Source: Rhodococcus erythropolis NBRC 15567
GTDB taxonomy: Bacteria > Actinomycetota > Actinomycetes > Mycobacteriales > Mycobacteriaceae
DNA: 64,000 bases
Direction of reading: 5' to 3'
Assembly: GCF_001552595.1 (NCBI RefSeq)
Contig: NZ_BCRM01000001.1
Location: 682,001-746,000 of the forward strand
A program made the translations under genes and the position numbers. Below are positions 53,567 to 62,779 of the stretch, piece after piece. Below the pieces are notes generated by a model that saw nothing but the letters and a program-made list of their open reading frames with translations, was not told the DNA's origin and ran no database searches. Within the stretch, counting starts at the first letter, position 1. Each line of letters opens with the position of its first letter.

Positions 53567-54483
53567 TGACGGGCCTCATTGCCGCATCGACGTCTGTAGC
53601 CGACAAGCGGATTGCCTTCCGGGCCGGGCTGACGTCCGGAAAGATTCAACGACTCCCCGGTGCGATCAATCCGTTGACAGCCAAGCTCATTCAGGAAATC
53701 GGGTTCGAAGGTGTCTACGTTTCGGGTGGTGCGTATTCCGCCGGATTGGCGCTTCCCGACATCGGGCTGACCACGTTGACCGAGGTCGCCGCCCACAGCA
53801 AGCAGATCGCGCGGGTCACCGACCTCCCGACGCTCATCGACGCCGACACCGGTTTCGGTGAACCCATGAGCGCTGCCCGCACGGTCACGATCTTCGAGGA
53901 CGACGGTATAGCCGGCCTGCACCTCGAGGATCAGATCAACCCCAAGCGCTGTGGGCACCTCGACGGCAAAGCGATCGTGCCCACCGAAGACATGGTTCGC
54001 CGAGTTCGTGCTGCAGTCTCGGCACGTCGCGACCCGAACTTCGTCATCTGCGCGCGCACCGATGCTGCCGGAATCGACGGTATCGACGCAGCGATCGAGC
54101 GAGCAAAGGCCTACACAGATGCCGGTGCCGATCTGATCTTCACCGAAGCTCTTGCCACCGAAGGAGACTTCGAGAAGTTCCGCGCAGCAGTCGACACTCC
54201 GTTGCTCGCCAACATGACCGAGTTCGGGAAGTCGAATCTCATTTCGGCGAAGACGTTGGAAGAGATCGGTTTCAACGCCGTCATCTACCCCGTGACCACT
54301 CTTCGGTTGGCGATGTTCGCCATCGAAAAGGGCCTGCGCGAGATTTTTGCGGAGGGCACGCAAGAAGGGCTGCTCGGTGAGATGCAGCACCGCAGCAGGT
54401 TGTACGAGATTCTCGAGTACGAGCGTTACAACGAATTCGACAGTGGCATTTTCAATTTCAGCTTGGAGGGGAGTAGGACATGA
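53566..54483 (+). CDS. prpB: 2-Methylisocitrate lyase PrpB
   Basis: A 305-residue PEP-mutase-fold lyase that splits 2-methylisocitrate into pyruvate and succinate. Motifs are PGAINPLTAKLIQEIGFEG, DADTGFGEP (metal), and the catalytic cysteine in NPKRCGHLDGK. It is in the same operon as prpD and prpC. Confidence 0.96.
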   Translation: MTGLIAASTSVADKRIAFRAGLTSGKIQRLPGAINPLTAKLIQEIGFEGVYVSGGAYSAGLALPDIGLTTLTEVAAHSKQIARVTDLPTLIDADTGFGEPMSAARTVTIFEDDGIAGLHLEDQINPKRCGHLDGKAIVPTEDMVRRVRAAVSARRDPNFVICARTDAAGIDGIDAAIERAKAYTDAGADLIFTEALATEGDFEKFRAAVDTPLLANMTEFGKSNLISAKTLEEIGFNAVIYPVTTLRLAMFAIEKGLREIFAEGTQEGLLGEMQHRSRLYEILEYERYNEFDSGIFNFSLEGSRT

Positions 54484-55601
54484 CCGAACAGATTCCGACG
54501 ATCTACAAGGGCTTGGCCGGAGTTGTCGTCGACACGACGGCTATCTCCAAGGTAGTGCCCGAGACGAATTCGTTGACGTATCGCGGTTACGCAGTGCAGG
54601 ACCTCGCCGCGAATTGTAGCTTCGAAGAAGTTGCGCACCTGCTGTGGTACGGCGAACTGCCGACACCCGAGCAGCTCGAATTGCTCTGTCTGCGTGAGCG
54701 TGCGGCTCGCCGTGCCGATCGATCACTGCTCTCGCTCCTGACCAAGATGCCGGACAACTGCCACCCCATGGATGTGGTCCGTACGGCGATCAGCTACCTC
54801 GGCGCCGAGGATCCGGCGGAGGACGACAACTCGGAGAAGGCCAATCTGGCCAAGGCACTGCGGATGACGGCTGTGCTTCCGACCATCGTCGCAGCCGATT
54901 TCCGCCGCCGGCGCGGCCAGGATCCCATCGCGCCGCAGTCGGACCTGGGTTTCGCCGAAAACTTCTTGAACATGTGCTTCGGTGCTGTTCCGGAGCCGGC
55001 GATCGTAAAGGCCTTCGAGGTCTCGCTGATCCTGTATGCGGAGCACTCCTTCAACGCCTCGACGTTTGCCGCTCGTGTTGTGACGTCCACACTTTCGGAC
55101 ATCTACAGCGCAGTGACGGCTGCGATCGGCACGCTCAAGGGCTCGTTGCACGGCGGCGCAAACGAAGCTGTCATGCACGACATGCTCGAGATCGACGACC
55201 CCGACCGCGCAGAAGCCTGGATGTCGGAGAAATTGGCTGCCAAAGAGAAGGTCATGGGCTTCGGGCACCGTGTCTACAAGAACGGTGATTCGCGTGTTCC
55301 GACCATGAAGCAGGCGCTCCTCGACGTAGCGGCAGCGACGGACGGCGAGAAGTGGGTGCAGATGTACGAGATCCTCGAGAAGACGATGGTCAGTGCCACC
55401 GGAATCAAGCCGAATCTCGATTTCCCCACGGGCCCTGCGTATTTCCTTATGGGCTTCGACGTCGAGATGTTCACGCCGATCTTCGTGATGAGCCGCATCA
55501 CCGGATGGACGGCGCACATCATCGAGCAGGGGCAGTCGAATGCACTGATCAGGCCGCTGAGTCAGTACTCCGGTGTGCCGCAGCGGACCGTTGTGGCATA
55601 A
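54480..55601 (+). CDS. prpC: 2-Methylcitrate synthase PrpC
   Basis: A 373-residue citrate-synthase-family enzyme joining propionyl-CoA and oxaloacetate. Motifs are YRGYAVQDLAANCSFEEVAHL, YAEHSFNASTFAARV, GGANEAVMHDM and VMGFGHRVYKNGDSR (active-site His). ATG overlaps the prpB stop (ATGA), completing prpDBC. Confidence 0.96.
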   Translation: MTEQIPTIYKGLAGVVVDTTAISKVVPETNSLTYRGYAVQDLAANCSFEEVAHLLWYGELPTPEQLELLCLRERAARRADRSLLSLLTKMPDNCHPMDVVRTAISYLGAEDPAEDDNSEKANLAKALRMTAVLPTIVAADFRRRRGQDPIAPQSDLGFAENFLNMCFGAVPEPAIVKAFEVSLILYAEHSFNASTFAARVVTSTLSDIYSAVTAAIGTLKGSLHGGANEAVMHDMLEIDDPDRAEAWMSEKLAAKEKVMGFGHRVYKNGDSRVPTMKQALLDVAAATDGEKWVQMYEILEKTMVSATGIKPNLDFPTGPAYFLMGFDVEMFTPIFVMSRITGWTAHIIEQGQSNALIRPLSQYSGVPQRTVVA

Positions 55602-55698
55602 CGCTTTCAACAATCGTGGCATGACACCCCACTAATGCTGCGTCGGCGAGGTTCGGTTCTGGCATCACCGTCTCCTGGCCTCGTCGACGCCTCTCCGT

Positions 55699-55735
55699 TC
55701 GCACTATCTGCAACTTCGCACCGAATATTCGCAAA
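55699..55735. promoter_or_regulatory. Three TTCGCA elements upstream of enoyl-CoA hydratase
   Basis: TTCGCA occurs at 55699-55704, 55715-55720 and 55728-55733 (the last as ATTCGCAAA), like the repeats before prpD. They lie 56-92 bp before the hydratase start. It is possible that PrpR acts on this gene too. Confidence 0.4.
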
Positions 55736-55790
55736 GATACTCGAGTGCAATGTGTTTCGTTTGTTCCTTGCCGGTAATAGCGTCAGTGTC

Positions 55791-56573
55791 ATGACTGAAA
55801 CGCACGAAGACATCTCGATCATTCGTCATGGCGACACGCTTGACGTCGTGTTCAACCGGCCGGAAAAACACAACGCATTGACTCCTCAGATGTACGACGC
55901 CATTGCCGGAGCCTGCCGAAGCGCCGACTCCGACCGCGAGATCCGGTTACTCACTCTCCGAGGTGCTGGGGGAGAGGCGTTCTCGGCGGGTTCCGACATA
56001 GGCCATTTTCAGACCTTCTCGAGTTTTCACGACGGGCTCGACTACGAAAGTCGGTTCGTCGGCGTGCTGACCGAACTCGAGAAAGTGCGGGTTCCCACGC
56101 TGGCGGTCATCGACGGTGTGTGCGCGGGAGCCGGGCTGTTGTTAGCGGCAGCGTGCGATGTGCGGATCGCGACGCACGGGTCCCGCTTCTGCCTTCCGAT
56201 CGCGCGCACGCTCGGAAACTCGTTGTCGGTCCATTCCGTGGCGTTGCTGGCGGACAGGATCGGCAGTTCGCGTCTGATGTCGTTGGTCGCTCGGGCGGGG
56301 GTCATGTCGAGCGACGAGGCTCTGCGGAACGGCTTCCTCAGCGACTGTGCAACAGAGACCGAGTTCGCGAGCCTGACTGCCCAGGTATCGCGGGAACTCC
56401 TTGCGGCTGCCCCGATGACCGTGTGGACGATTCGAGAGTCCCTGCGCCGCATCAGGACCCGATCGATCACCGACAACGATGATCTGATGCGCATGATCTA
56501 CAGCAGTGACGACTTCAAAGCCGGTGTCGACGGTTTCCTTCGCGGCGAGCGACCGGTTTGGGCCGGCGTGTAG
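55791..56573 (+). CDS. Enoyl-CoA hydratase/isomerase family protein
   Basis: A 260-residue crotonase-fold protein starting MTETHEDISIIRHGDTLDVV. Motifs are FNRPEKHNALTPQMYDAI, GGEAFSAGSDIGHFQ (oxyanion segment) and VIDGVCAGAGLLLAAACDVRI. The second usual catalytic Glu is not obvious, so isomerase or hydrolase activity is also possible. The upstream TTCGCA repeats link it to the prp locus. Confidence 0.85.
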   Translation: MTETHEDISIIRHGDTLDVVFNRPEKHNALTPQMYDAIAGACRSADSDREIRLLTLRGAGGEAFSAGSDIGHFQTFSSFHDGLDYESRFVGVLTELEKVRVPTLAVIDGVCAGAGLLLAAACDVRIATHGSRFCLPIARTLGNSLSVHSVALLADRIGSSRLMSLVARAGVMSSDEALRNGFLSDCATETEFASLTAQVSRELLAAAPMTVWTIRESLRRIRTRSITDNDDLMRMIYSSDDFKAGVDGFLRGERPVWAGV

Positions 56574-56633
56574 CTCGGCTGTAGAACCAAAGGCTTGCGT
56601 TGGAGCGCGCTCTAACCCCTAGCGTTGCCGACC

Positions 56634-57494
56634 ATGACAACAAAAACCTGGATCATCACTGGAGTTTCTCAGGGTTTCGGCCGCGAGCTTGCAGTGTCCG
56701 CACTTCGAACCGGGGACGCGGTAGTCGCGGCAGTTCGTAGGCCCGAGTCCGTTGCAGATATCGCGTCGGAGCATCCGGATCGGTTCTCGGCGGTGACGTT
56801 CGACGTCCGCGACACCGCGGCGGCACCCAGCGTCGTCGAACATGCGCTCGAGCATTTCGGTCGTGTCGACGTGCTGGTCAACAATGCCGGTCGCGGGATG
56901 GTCGGCGCGGCGGAGATGGTGGACGATTCGACCTTGCGGGATCTCATGGAACTGCACCTGATCGGACCCGCCGCGTTGGTGCGCGCCGTCCTCCCTTCGA
57001 TGCGAGCGCAGGGCAGCGGAACGATCGTGCAGATGAGCAGTCAAGGCGGCCGCATGTCGTTTCCCGGCGTCGGGGCGTATTCGGCGTCCAAATTCGCGAT
57101 TGAAGGCTGGTCGGAGGCCCTTGCCGGTGAGGTCGGGCAGTTCGGCATCCGGGTCATGATCGTCGAGCCCAGCCGATTCCGTACAGCATTCAACACACCT
57201 GGCGTTCTGAGCTTCGCCGAATCATCCTCGGACTACCGTGATTTGCTCGATCCTGTTCTGCGGGACATGGCGGCGGCAGACGGTGTTCAGGAGGGTGATC
57301 CGGAGAAGGCAGCAGAGATCATCACCTCGCTGGTGCACAGCGAGAATGTGCCACTTCGCTTGCCGCTCGGAAAGGAAGCCGTGGAGCGGATATCCGCGTC
57401 GTATCGGAAGAATCTGGCCGAGGTAGCAGTCTGGGCTGATCTGGCTCGCAGTGCCGACTTCGCGGATGCTGCCGGACCCGTCCGTCCGTTCTAG
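56634..57494 (+). CDS. SDR family oxidoreductase
   Basis: A 286-residue classical SDR starting MTTKTWIITGVSQGFGRELA. Other motifs are VNNAGRGM, QMSSQGG, YSASK and a C-terminal extension with IGLP/RLPLGKEAVERI-like text. It is the retinol-dehydrogenase-like group with an atypical tail. It is followed 10 bp later by a MerR gene on the same strand. Confidence 0.88.
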   Translation: MTTKTWIITGVSQGFGRELAVSALRTGDAVVAAVRRPESVADIASEHPDRFSAVTFDVRDTAAAPSVVEHALEHFGRVDVLVNNAGRGMVGAAEMVDDSTLRDLMELHLIGPAALVRAVLPSMRAQGSGTIVQMSSQGGRMSFPGVGAYSASKFAIEGWSEALAGEVGQFGIRVMIVEPSRFRTAFNTPGVLSFAESSSDYRDLLDPVLRDMAAADGVQEGDPEKAAEIITSLVHSENVPLRLPLGKEAVERISASYRKNLAEVAVWADLARSADFADAAGPVRPF

Positions 57495-57504
57495 GCTGAG
57501 AAGC

Positions 57505-57978
57505 ATGGCTACCGAAGACTTGATGCGCAAGGCACTCGAGGCACTTGGGGAAGTGGACGGGCCTATGTCGATCGAGGTGATCCATCGACTCGTCGATACA
57601 GGGGATGTTCAGGACTCGATGTCGATCGCCGAAGTGTCAGACCTTCTGGATGTTTCGGCGCATACCCTGCGCTACTACGAGAAGATCGGCTTGGTTGCGG
57701 TGGATCGTGATTCGAGCGGACATCGTGTGTACGGGCCGGAATCTATTCGCAGGCTGGTGTTTCTGACCCGCATGCGTATCTCGGGCATGGCGATTCGCGA
57801 CCTGCAGCACTACGTTGAACTGGTCGACGCCGGTGAAGGGACAGTTCCGGAGAGGCTCGACATGCTGCTCGAGCACCGGGACACCGTTCGTCGGCAGATC
57901 AAGGAGCTCACATTGTCTTTGGCTGCGACGGAGTACAAGATTGCGACGTACGGCGGGCGGACCGGAGAGCAGAAGTAG
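57505..57978 (+). CDS. MerR-family transcriptional regulator
   Basis: A 157-residue regulator starting MATEDLMRKALEALGEVDGP. A short N-terminal helical extension of about 30 residues precedes the MerR helix-turn-helix (IAEVSDLLDVSAHTLRYYEK). A C-terminal dimerisation helix follows (LLEHRDTVRRQIKELTLSLA). It may control the SDR gene upstream. It has no metal-binding cysteines. Confidence 0.88.
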   Translation: MATEDLMRKALEALGEVDGPMSIEVIHRLVDTGDVQDSMSIAEVSDLLDVSAHTLRYYEKIGLVAVDRDSSGHRVYGPESIRRLVFLTRMRISGMAIRDLQHYVELVDAGEGTVPERLDMLLEHRDTVRRQIKELTLSLAATEYKIATYGGRTGEQK

Positions 57979-57984
57979 CGCGAG

Positions 57985-58494
57985 CTACTTGTCCTGCGTT
58001 CGATCCAGCCCGCCTTCCATGGATAGCGCCAACTGCTCGAGTGCCGCGAGAATTTTTCCGCGGCCCCGTCCGAGTTCGGTGAACAATTCACCGTGAGCGG
58101 CGAGTTCGCGAGGAAAGACATCATCGACGACAGCGTTTCCCTGGATCGTCATCGTGATCAGTGCAGATCGCCTGTCTTCGGGATTTCTCGTGCGGGAGAC
58201 AAGGCCTCGCTTCTCCAATCGTGCGAGTGCCTTGCTGACTCCGGCCCGAGACATACCGAGGCGTTCGGCGAGACGAATCGCGGTGACCGGTTCCTCGGCG
58301 TATCGAAGCGGCACAAGCAGTTCGACTTCCGAAACGGTGAGGTCCGCGGATCGGTACACCGGTTCGACGGCGAGTTCGAGAAGCGCCGTGATCCGCTTGA
58401 GTTGCGCGACAACTTCCATGGGCGACGTGTCGAGGTCAGGATTGTTTTCGGCCCAAAGGTTGCACGTACGGGAGCGGAGTGTTGGTTCGTTCAC
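57985..58494 (-). CDS. MarR-family transcriptional regulator
   Basis: A 169-residue winged-helix regulator with AIRLAERLGMSRAGVSKALARLEKRG and TRNPEDRRSALITMT wing. It is divergent from the thioredoxin-reductase-like gene, so it probably regulates it. The MerR gene converges 6 bp away. Confidence 0.88.
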   Translation of the reverse strand: MNEPTLRSRTCNLWAENNPDLDTSPMEVVAQLKRITALLELAVEPVYRSADLTVSEVELLVPLRYAEEPVTAIRLAERLGMSRAGVSKALARLEKRGLVSRTRNPEDRRSALITMTIQGNAVVDDVFPRELAAHGELFTELGRGRGKILAALEQLALSMEGGLDRTQDK

Positions 58495-58589
58495 GATTCC
58501 TCAGTTTTGTTAACTGGTAAACAAATTTGCTAGATTGCCAGAATAGCTCACCGTCTGGGGTGGGACGAACTGCGGGACTGGGGGAGTGC

Positions 58590-59558
58590 ATGAGGTTCGA
58601 TGTGGTGATTGTCGGTGGCGGTGCGGCGGGGTTGAGTGCCGCGCTTGTTCTGGCTCGGGCTCGGCGGCGAGTGATGATCGTCGATGCTGGTAACCCGCGC
58701 AATGGTGTCTCCGAGCACCTGCACGGGTACCTGACGCGGGACGGGCAGAGTCCGACGCAATTACTTGCGGCCGGACGCAAGGAGGTTCTCGAGTACGGCG
58801 GCGAAATGACGACTGGCACCGCAATCGGAATCGAGCAAACGGAGGACGGTGGATTTCTTGTGCAAACCGACGCGACTGCGTCGCTGGAGGCACGGACTGT
58901 TCTGGTGGCGACGGGGTTACGTGACGAGCTGCCGAACATCGCTGGGCTGCAGGATCGCTGGGGAGTCGACGTTTTGCATTGTCCCTACTGCCACGGGTAC
59001 GAGGTTCGTGATACGCCGATCGGTGTACTCGGGGGTGACAACAGGCCGTTCACCATTCATCAGGCGTCGTTGGTGCGCCAATGGTCGGACGATGTTGTCT
59101 TCTTTCCGAATCGCATCGAGCTGACCGGCACCGAGCGGGAGCGGCTGACTGTGAGGGGGATTCGCATCGTAGAAGGCGACGTGGCCGGGGTCTCGGTGGC
59201 AGACGGTCGATTGGACGGCGTCGAGTTGGCCTCCGGTCAGGTTGTTCCGCGGAGTGTGGTGTTTGTCGGTCCACGGTTTGTTCCACGCGACGCTTTGCTG
59301 ACTGACCTGGGATGTGAAGCTGACGAAAATGGTTGGGTGGTAACTGATCCTGCGGGAAGTACCAGCATGCCTGGTGTATGGGCCGCTGGGAACGTGTCGG
59401 ACTCGCCTGCACAGTTGATCACCGCCGCCGCCGCTGGGTCGAAGGCTGCGATTGCCCTGAATCACTATCTGCTCGAGCAGGATATCGTGCGAGCGGTCGC
59501 GACCGCGACCGAACTTCAGCCGAGTGTGACCGGAAGCAGCCCTCGCGGGGTCTCCTGA
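58590..59558 (+). CDS. NAD(P)/FAD-dependent oxidoreductase, thioredoxin-reductase-like
   Basis: A 322-residue flavoprotein. ATG at 58590 follows GGGGAG. FAD binding is in VVIVGGGAAGLSAALVLARA. The redox-active pair lies in HCPYCHGYE (CPYC), and IGVLGGDNRPF lies where the NADPH-binding fold is expected. The second FAD motif is GVWAAGNVSDSPAQLITAAA. It may reduce a thiol protein or disulfide metabolite rather than standard thioredoxin. The 3' end overlaps the converging epimerase gene by 43 bp. Confidence 0.88.
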   Translation: MRFDVVIVGGGAAGLSAALVLARARRRVMIVDAGNPRNGVSEHLHGYLTRDGQSPTQLLAAGRKEVLEYGGEMTTGTAIGIEQTEDGGFLVQTDATASLEARTVLVATGLRDELPNIAGLQDRWGVDVLHCPYCHGYEVRDTPIGVLGGDNRPFTIHQASLVRQWSDDVVFFPNRIELTGTERERLTVRGIRIVEGDVAGVSVADGRLDGVELASGQVVPRSVVFVGPRFVPRDALLTDLGCEADENGWVVTDPAGSTSMPGVWAAGNVSDSPAQLITAAAAGSKAAIALNHYLLEQDIVRAVATATELQPSVTGSSPRGVS

Positions 59559-60436
59559 GCGATCTGTTCCAGCGCAGACTCCAACGTCGGAAATTGATAC
59601 TGGAAGCCGCTGTCCGCGAGCACCCCTGGTAAAACCCAGCGACTCTTCGTCACCAATTCAGCCTCGGTGCGGATGATTCGTGCGCCGAACTCGAGCATCC
59701 AGCCCGGCGTCGGAAACCCGTATTGTCGGCCAAGTTTCGCTCGTACCATCCGCATCATGTCGGTGTTGGTTACCGGATACGGGGATGCGATATTGACCGG
59801 GCCTGAGATCTCCGGATGCTCGTAGATGTGGATGACCGAGCGAACGACATCGGCGATATGTATCCAACTGAACATTTGTCGTCCGTCGCCCATTCTTCCG
59901 CCGAAGCCTGTTCGGGCCAGGTTCACGAAGGGGTTGATTGCTCCGCCGCCGGCTCCGAGAACGATCGACATTCGTAACGCCACTTTGCGAACGGGGGTTG
60001 GGGCTGAGAACAATTCGTGTTCCCACGCCCGCGCGACCGCGACGGAGAATCCCTTACCCAGCTCTCCGTTCTTCTCGTCCATCGGTCGATCCCGCGCGTC
60101 TCGATAGATCGTGCCGGTACTGGCATTCGCCCAGAGCGAGGGTGGCTGCGGTGTACGGGCCAGTGCGCGACCCAACAGTGCGGTCGTTTCCATGCGGGAG
60201 GAGAAGATTTCGTCGGCATTGTGCTTGTTGTATCGGCAGCTCACAGAGCGTCCGGCGAGGTTGACCAGCAGATCCGCGCCGCTGAGTACGTCGGCGACAC
60301 CTTGCTCGTCGGACCAGGTGGCATCGCTCGTTCCTCGGCGGCCGATCGTCCGAATCTCGACCCCGTTCGATTCGAGCGCTCGAAGGAGAGATTGCCCTAT
60401 GTAACCCGACGCCCCACATACAACGACAGTCTTCAT
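59516..60436 (-). CDS. TIGR01777-family NAD-dependent epimerase/dehydratase
   Basis: A 306-residue extended SDR. The Rossmann motif is VVCGASGYIGQSLLRALESNG, and LVNLAGRSV and WANASTGTIYRDA follow. The family motif FSWIHIADVVR is present. It overlaps the TetR stop by four bases, so it is co-transcribed with and probably controlled by that TetR. Its substrate is unknown. Confidence 0.88.
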   Translation of the reverse strand: MKTVVVCGASGYIGQSLLRALESNGVEIRTIGRRGTSDATWSDEQGVADVLSGADLLVNLAGRSVSCRYNKHNADEIFSSRMETTALLGRALARTPQPPSLWANASTGTIYRDARDRPMDEKNGELGKGFSVAVARAWEHELFSAPTPVRKVALRMSIVLGAGGGAINPFVNLARTGFGGRMGDGRQMFSWIHIADVVRSVIHIYEHPEISGPVNIASPYPVTNTDMMRMVRAKLGRQYGFPTPGWMLEFGARIIRTEAELVTKSRWVLPGVLADSGFQYQFPTLESALEQIAQETPRGLLPVTLG

Positions 60437-61110
60437 GATTTTTTGTTCCGCTCTGGAGAAACGACTTTGGTCATCAGGGCGGCGACGTCGCCGACCAGGC
60501 CGCGGGCCACTGGTAACCGCGCGAGGGTGAGCGCTTTGGCGATGATCGGGACCAGGCCGTCAACCAGGGATCGGGTGCGCGTTTGCCCCGGAGACGAGTC
60601 GGTGACCCAGTGCAGCGTCACGCCCAGATAGCTGAGCCACAAGAGTGTTGGGAGCTGGGTCTCCAAGGACGCCGGCGTCTTCTGCTTCGACGCCGCCAGT
60701 GCTTCGCGCATCAATTCGACGGCCATCGATCTCGCATCACTCGACTCGGCCGAGAACGGGCTGGACGGCGATGCGGTGGGCAGGGCAACGTGCAGAAACG
60801 CGCTACCGAAGCCGTGATAGGGCCCCATGACATCGAGTCCGGTGTGCAGAACGATCGCGAGATTTTCCGCGAGTGAGCCACCTTTGCGCAGGAGTGGGAG
60901 CGCACGCTCTCGGTGATCACGTTGGATGACGAGATACAGCTCGTGAACCAGTTCGTCTTTGCTGGCGAAGTAGTAGTAGGCATTCCCGAGGGAGACACCT
61001 GCCTCAGTCGCGATCTTGCGCATGGTCGTCGCTGCGAAGCCTTCGTCGCGGAAGAGCCGCAAAGCTGTTTCCACCAGCTTTTCCCTGGTTTCGATCCCGC
61101 GACTGCTCAT
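60433..61110 (-). CDS. TetR-family transcriptional regulator
   Basis: A 225-residue regulator starting at ATG 61110 (MSSRGIETREKLVETALRLF). A more upstream ATG at 61137 lies inside the first operator and is less likely. The helix-turn-helix is FAATTMRKIATEAGVSLGNA with YYYFASKDELV. Twin palindromic operators lie just upstream, so autorepression is likely. It is followed by the TIGR01777 gene in the same operon. Confidence 0.9.
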   Translation of the reverse strand: MSSRGIETREKLVETALRLFRDEGFAATTMRKIATEAGVSLGNAYYYFASKDELVHELYLVIQRDHRERALPLLRKGGSLAENLAIVLHTGLDVMGPYHGFGSAFLHVALPTASPSSPFSAESSDARSMAVELMREALAASKQKTPASLETQLPTLLWLSYLGVTLHWVTDSSPGQTRTRSLVDGLVPIIAKALTLARLPVARGLVGDVAALMTKVVSPERNKKS

Positions 61111-61123
61111 GGGTTCCCCTTCT

Positions 61124-61137
61124 TTGAACGTGTTCAA
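61124..61137. promoter_or_regulatory. TetR operator copy 1
   Basis: TTGAACGTGTTCAA has perfect 6-bp arms and lies 14 bp before the TetR start codon. Confidence 0.7.
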
Positions 61138-61157
61138 GTTCAGCGTACGCCCTGAAG

Positions 61158-61171
61158 TTGAACACGTTCAA
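61158..61171. promoter_or_regulatory. TetR operator copy 2
   Basis: TTGAACACGTTCAA is the reverse complement of copy 1. The two centres are 34 bp apart. Confidence 0.7.
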
Positions 61172-61255
61172 GAGTTGATCTGTTGCGAGGAAGATAATAA
61201 GCGCGCATACTAAATTCATGATTGAACTTGCGCTCGGTTAACGAGGGGGTTGGTG

Positions 61256-61660
61256 ATGAGTGCCTGGTTAGGGGTTGTCTCGGCCGAACATGTGCGTCGC
61301 GCAGTGGATCTTGGGATCGCGCAGATCGGGCACGGGAAGAGGTCCGGATTGGCGCGGATGAAGGCGGGCGATGTGCTTGTCTACTATTCGCCGGTCGAGT
61401 CCATTGGTGATCGAGATCCGTTGCGCGAGTTCACAGCCCTCGGTGTGATCGAAGAGGGTGAGATCTGGCAGGCGGACGAGGGGTGCTTCAAGCCGTTTCG
61501 GCGTCGAGTGCGATACGAGCAGTTCACGCCCGTTCCTCTCGGCGACGTACGGAGTCGATTGGCATTGACCTCGACACCGAATTGGGGGTATCAGCTCCGC
61601 CGAGGCTTGATTCCGTTGGATGGCAACGACGTCGAGATTCTGCGCTCGGCCACGAGCTGA
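61256..61660 (+). CDS. EVE-domain protein
   Basis: A 134-residue EVE/PUA-like protein (UPF0310 type) starting MSAWLGVVSAEHVRRAVDLG after GAGGGGG. Seen features are GIAQIGHGKRSGLARMKAGD and LVYYSPVESIGDRDPLREFT. EVE domains bind modified bases or RNA. It is divergent from the TetR gene and 12 bp before a MarR gene. Confidence 0.87.
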   Translation: MSAWLGVVSAEHVRRAVDLGIAQIGHGKRSGLARMKAGDVLVYYSPVESIGDRDPLREFTALGVIEEGEIWQADEGCFKPFRRRVRYEQFTPVPLGDVRSRLALTSTPNWGYQLRRGLIPLDGNDVEILRSATS

Positions 61661-61672
61661 CACACTGACGCT

Positions 61673-62119
61673 GTGGCGAAGAAACTGGAAACCGACTTCG
61701 AGGATGCTGGCGACAGTCCGGGTCTGATGTTGTGGCGTGTCACCAATGCTTGGCAGGCTTCGATTCGCGCGGCGCTGCGGCCTTTCGACCTGACTCACGT
61801 GCAGTTCGTTCTACTCGCCGCACTGACGTGGCTGGACGCGGAAACGCCGATAACTCAACGCGATCTTGCCGAGTATGCGCGCACTGATCCGATGATGACG
61901 TCACAGGTGATACGGACCCTCGAATCCAAGAAATTGGTCGAACGACGTCCACACCCGACCGACGCTCGGGCACGCTCGGTGGTGGTGACCCAGGCGGGTG
62001 CGGCCCTGGCAGGCAAGGCAAATCGTGCGGTCGAAGCATCGGATCGGGAATTCTTTGCCGCTCTCGGGGATCGTCAGGCGGCCTTTGTTGCGATGCTCGG
62101 CGTGCTTGACCGAAAGTAG
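61673..62119 (+). CDS. MarR-family transcriptional regulator
   Basis: A 148-residue regulator starting at GTG 61673. The winged helix has TQRDLAEYARTDPMMTSQVI and a wing with RRPHPTDARARSVVVTQAG. It follows the EVE gene by 12 bp and may be co-transcribed. The target is unknown. Confidence 0.9.
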   Translation: MAKKLETDFEDAGDSPGLMLWRVTNAWQASIRAALRPFDLTHVQFVLLAALTWLDAETPITQRDLAEYARTDPMMTSQVIRTLESKKLVERRPHPTDARARSVVVTQAGAALAGKANRAVEASDREFFAALGDRQAAFVAMLGVLDRK

Positions 62120-62125
62120 CAACCC

Positions 62126-62779
62126 TCAGTTTTCAAGGGATAACTCTGAAGTGGTCTGCAGCAGTGCATATTTGGCTTCCAGCCCGTCCAGCAGGGATTC
62201 CAGCGCGAGTTCGAAACTGGCACCATCGATTTCCGTAGCACGCTCGCGCAACAGATGTGCTCGCGTGAGGTGCGGGTAACGCTCGGCGTAGATCGCCGGA
62301 TCGTCTACGAATCCGCCGGAGAACGTCGCTGTCGCAGCACCCATGACCACGTACTTGACGGAAGCGCCGATCAGCGTTGCCGTGCGCTGCGGCCATCCGG
62401 CCCGCACCAGGCCGCCGTGGATGGCGTTGGCGCGGTCAAGGGCGATGGGCCTGACGCTCGGACCGTAGGCCAAGTAGGGAACGATATTGGGATGCTTGCC
62501 CAGGGCGGCGTGGTAGGACCGCGCCCACGTGCACAGCGCACCGCGCCAATCGTCAGAGTCGAAGCCGCTCACGTCGACGGACTCCATGATGACGTTCGCG
62601 ACGTCGTCGAGTAGCTCGTCCTTGTTGGCGTAATGGCTGTACAGCGATGGTGCTTGCACGCCGAGAACGGTGGCGAGTTTGCGCATCGAGAAGTCGGTCA
62701 AACCGTGCTCGTCGACCAGTTTCAGGGCGGTGTCCCTGATGATCGGCTTGCTCAGTAGTGGAATCCGCGGTCGCGCCAT
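62126..62779 (-). CDS. TetR-family transcriptional regulator
   Basis: A 217-residue regulator. The helix-turn-helix is DFSMRKLATVLGVQAPSLYS with HYANKDELLDDV. The C-terminal ligand domain is TetR_C-like. It is divergent from a MaoC-FadE operon across 93 bp, so it probably represses that operon in response to an acyl-CoA. Confidence 0.9.
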   Translation of the reverse strand: MARPRIPLLSKPIIRDTALKLVDEHGLTDFSMRKLATVLGVQAPSLYSHYANKDELLDDVANVIMESVDVSGFDSDDWRGALCTWARSYHAALGKHPNIVPYLAYGPSVRPIALDRANAIHGGLVRAGWPQRTATLIGASVKYVVMGAATATFSGGFVDDPAIYAERYPHLTRAHLLRERATEIDGASFELALESLLDGLEAKYALLQTTSELSLEN

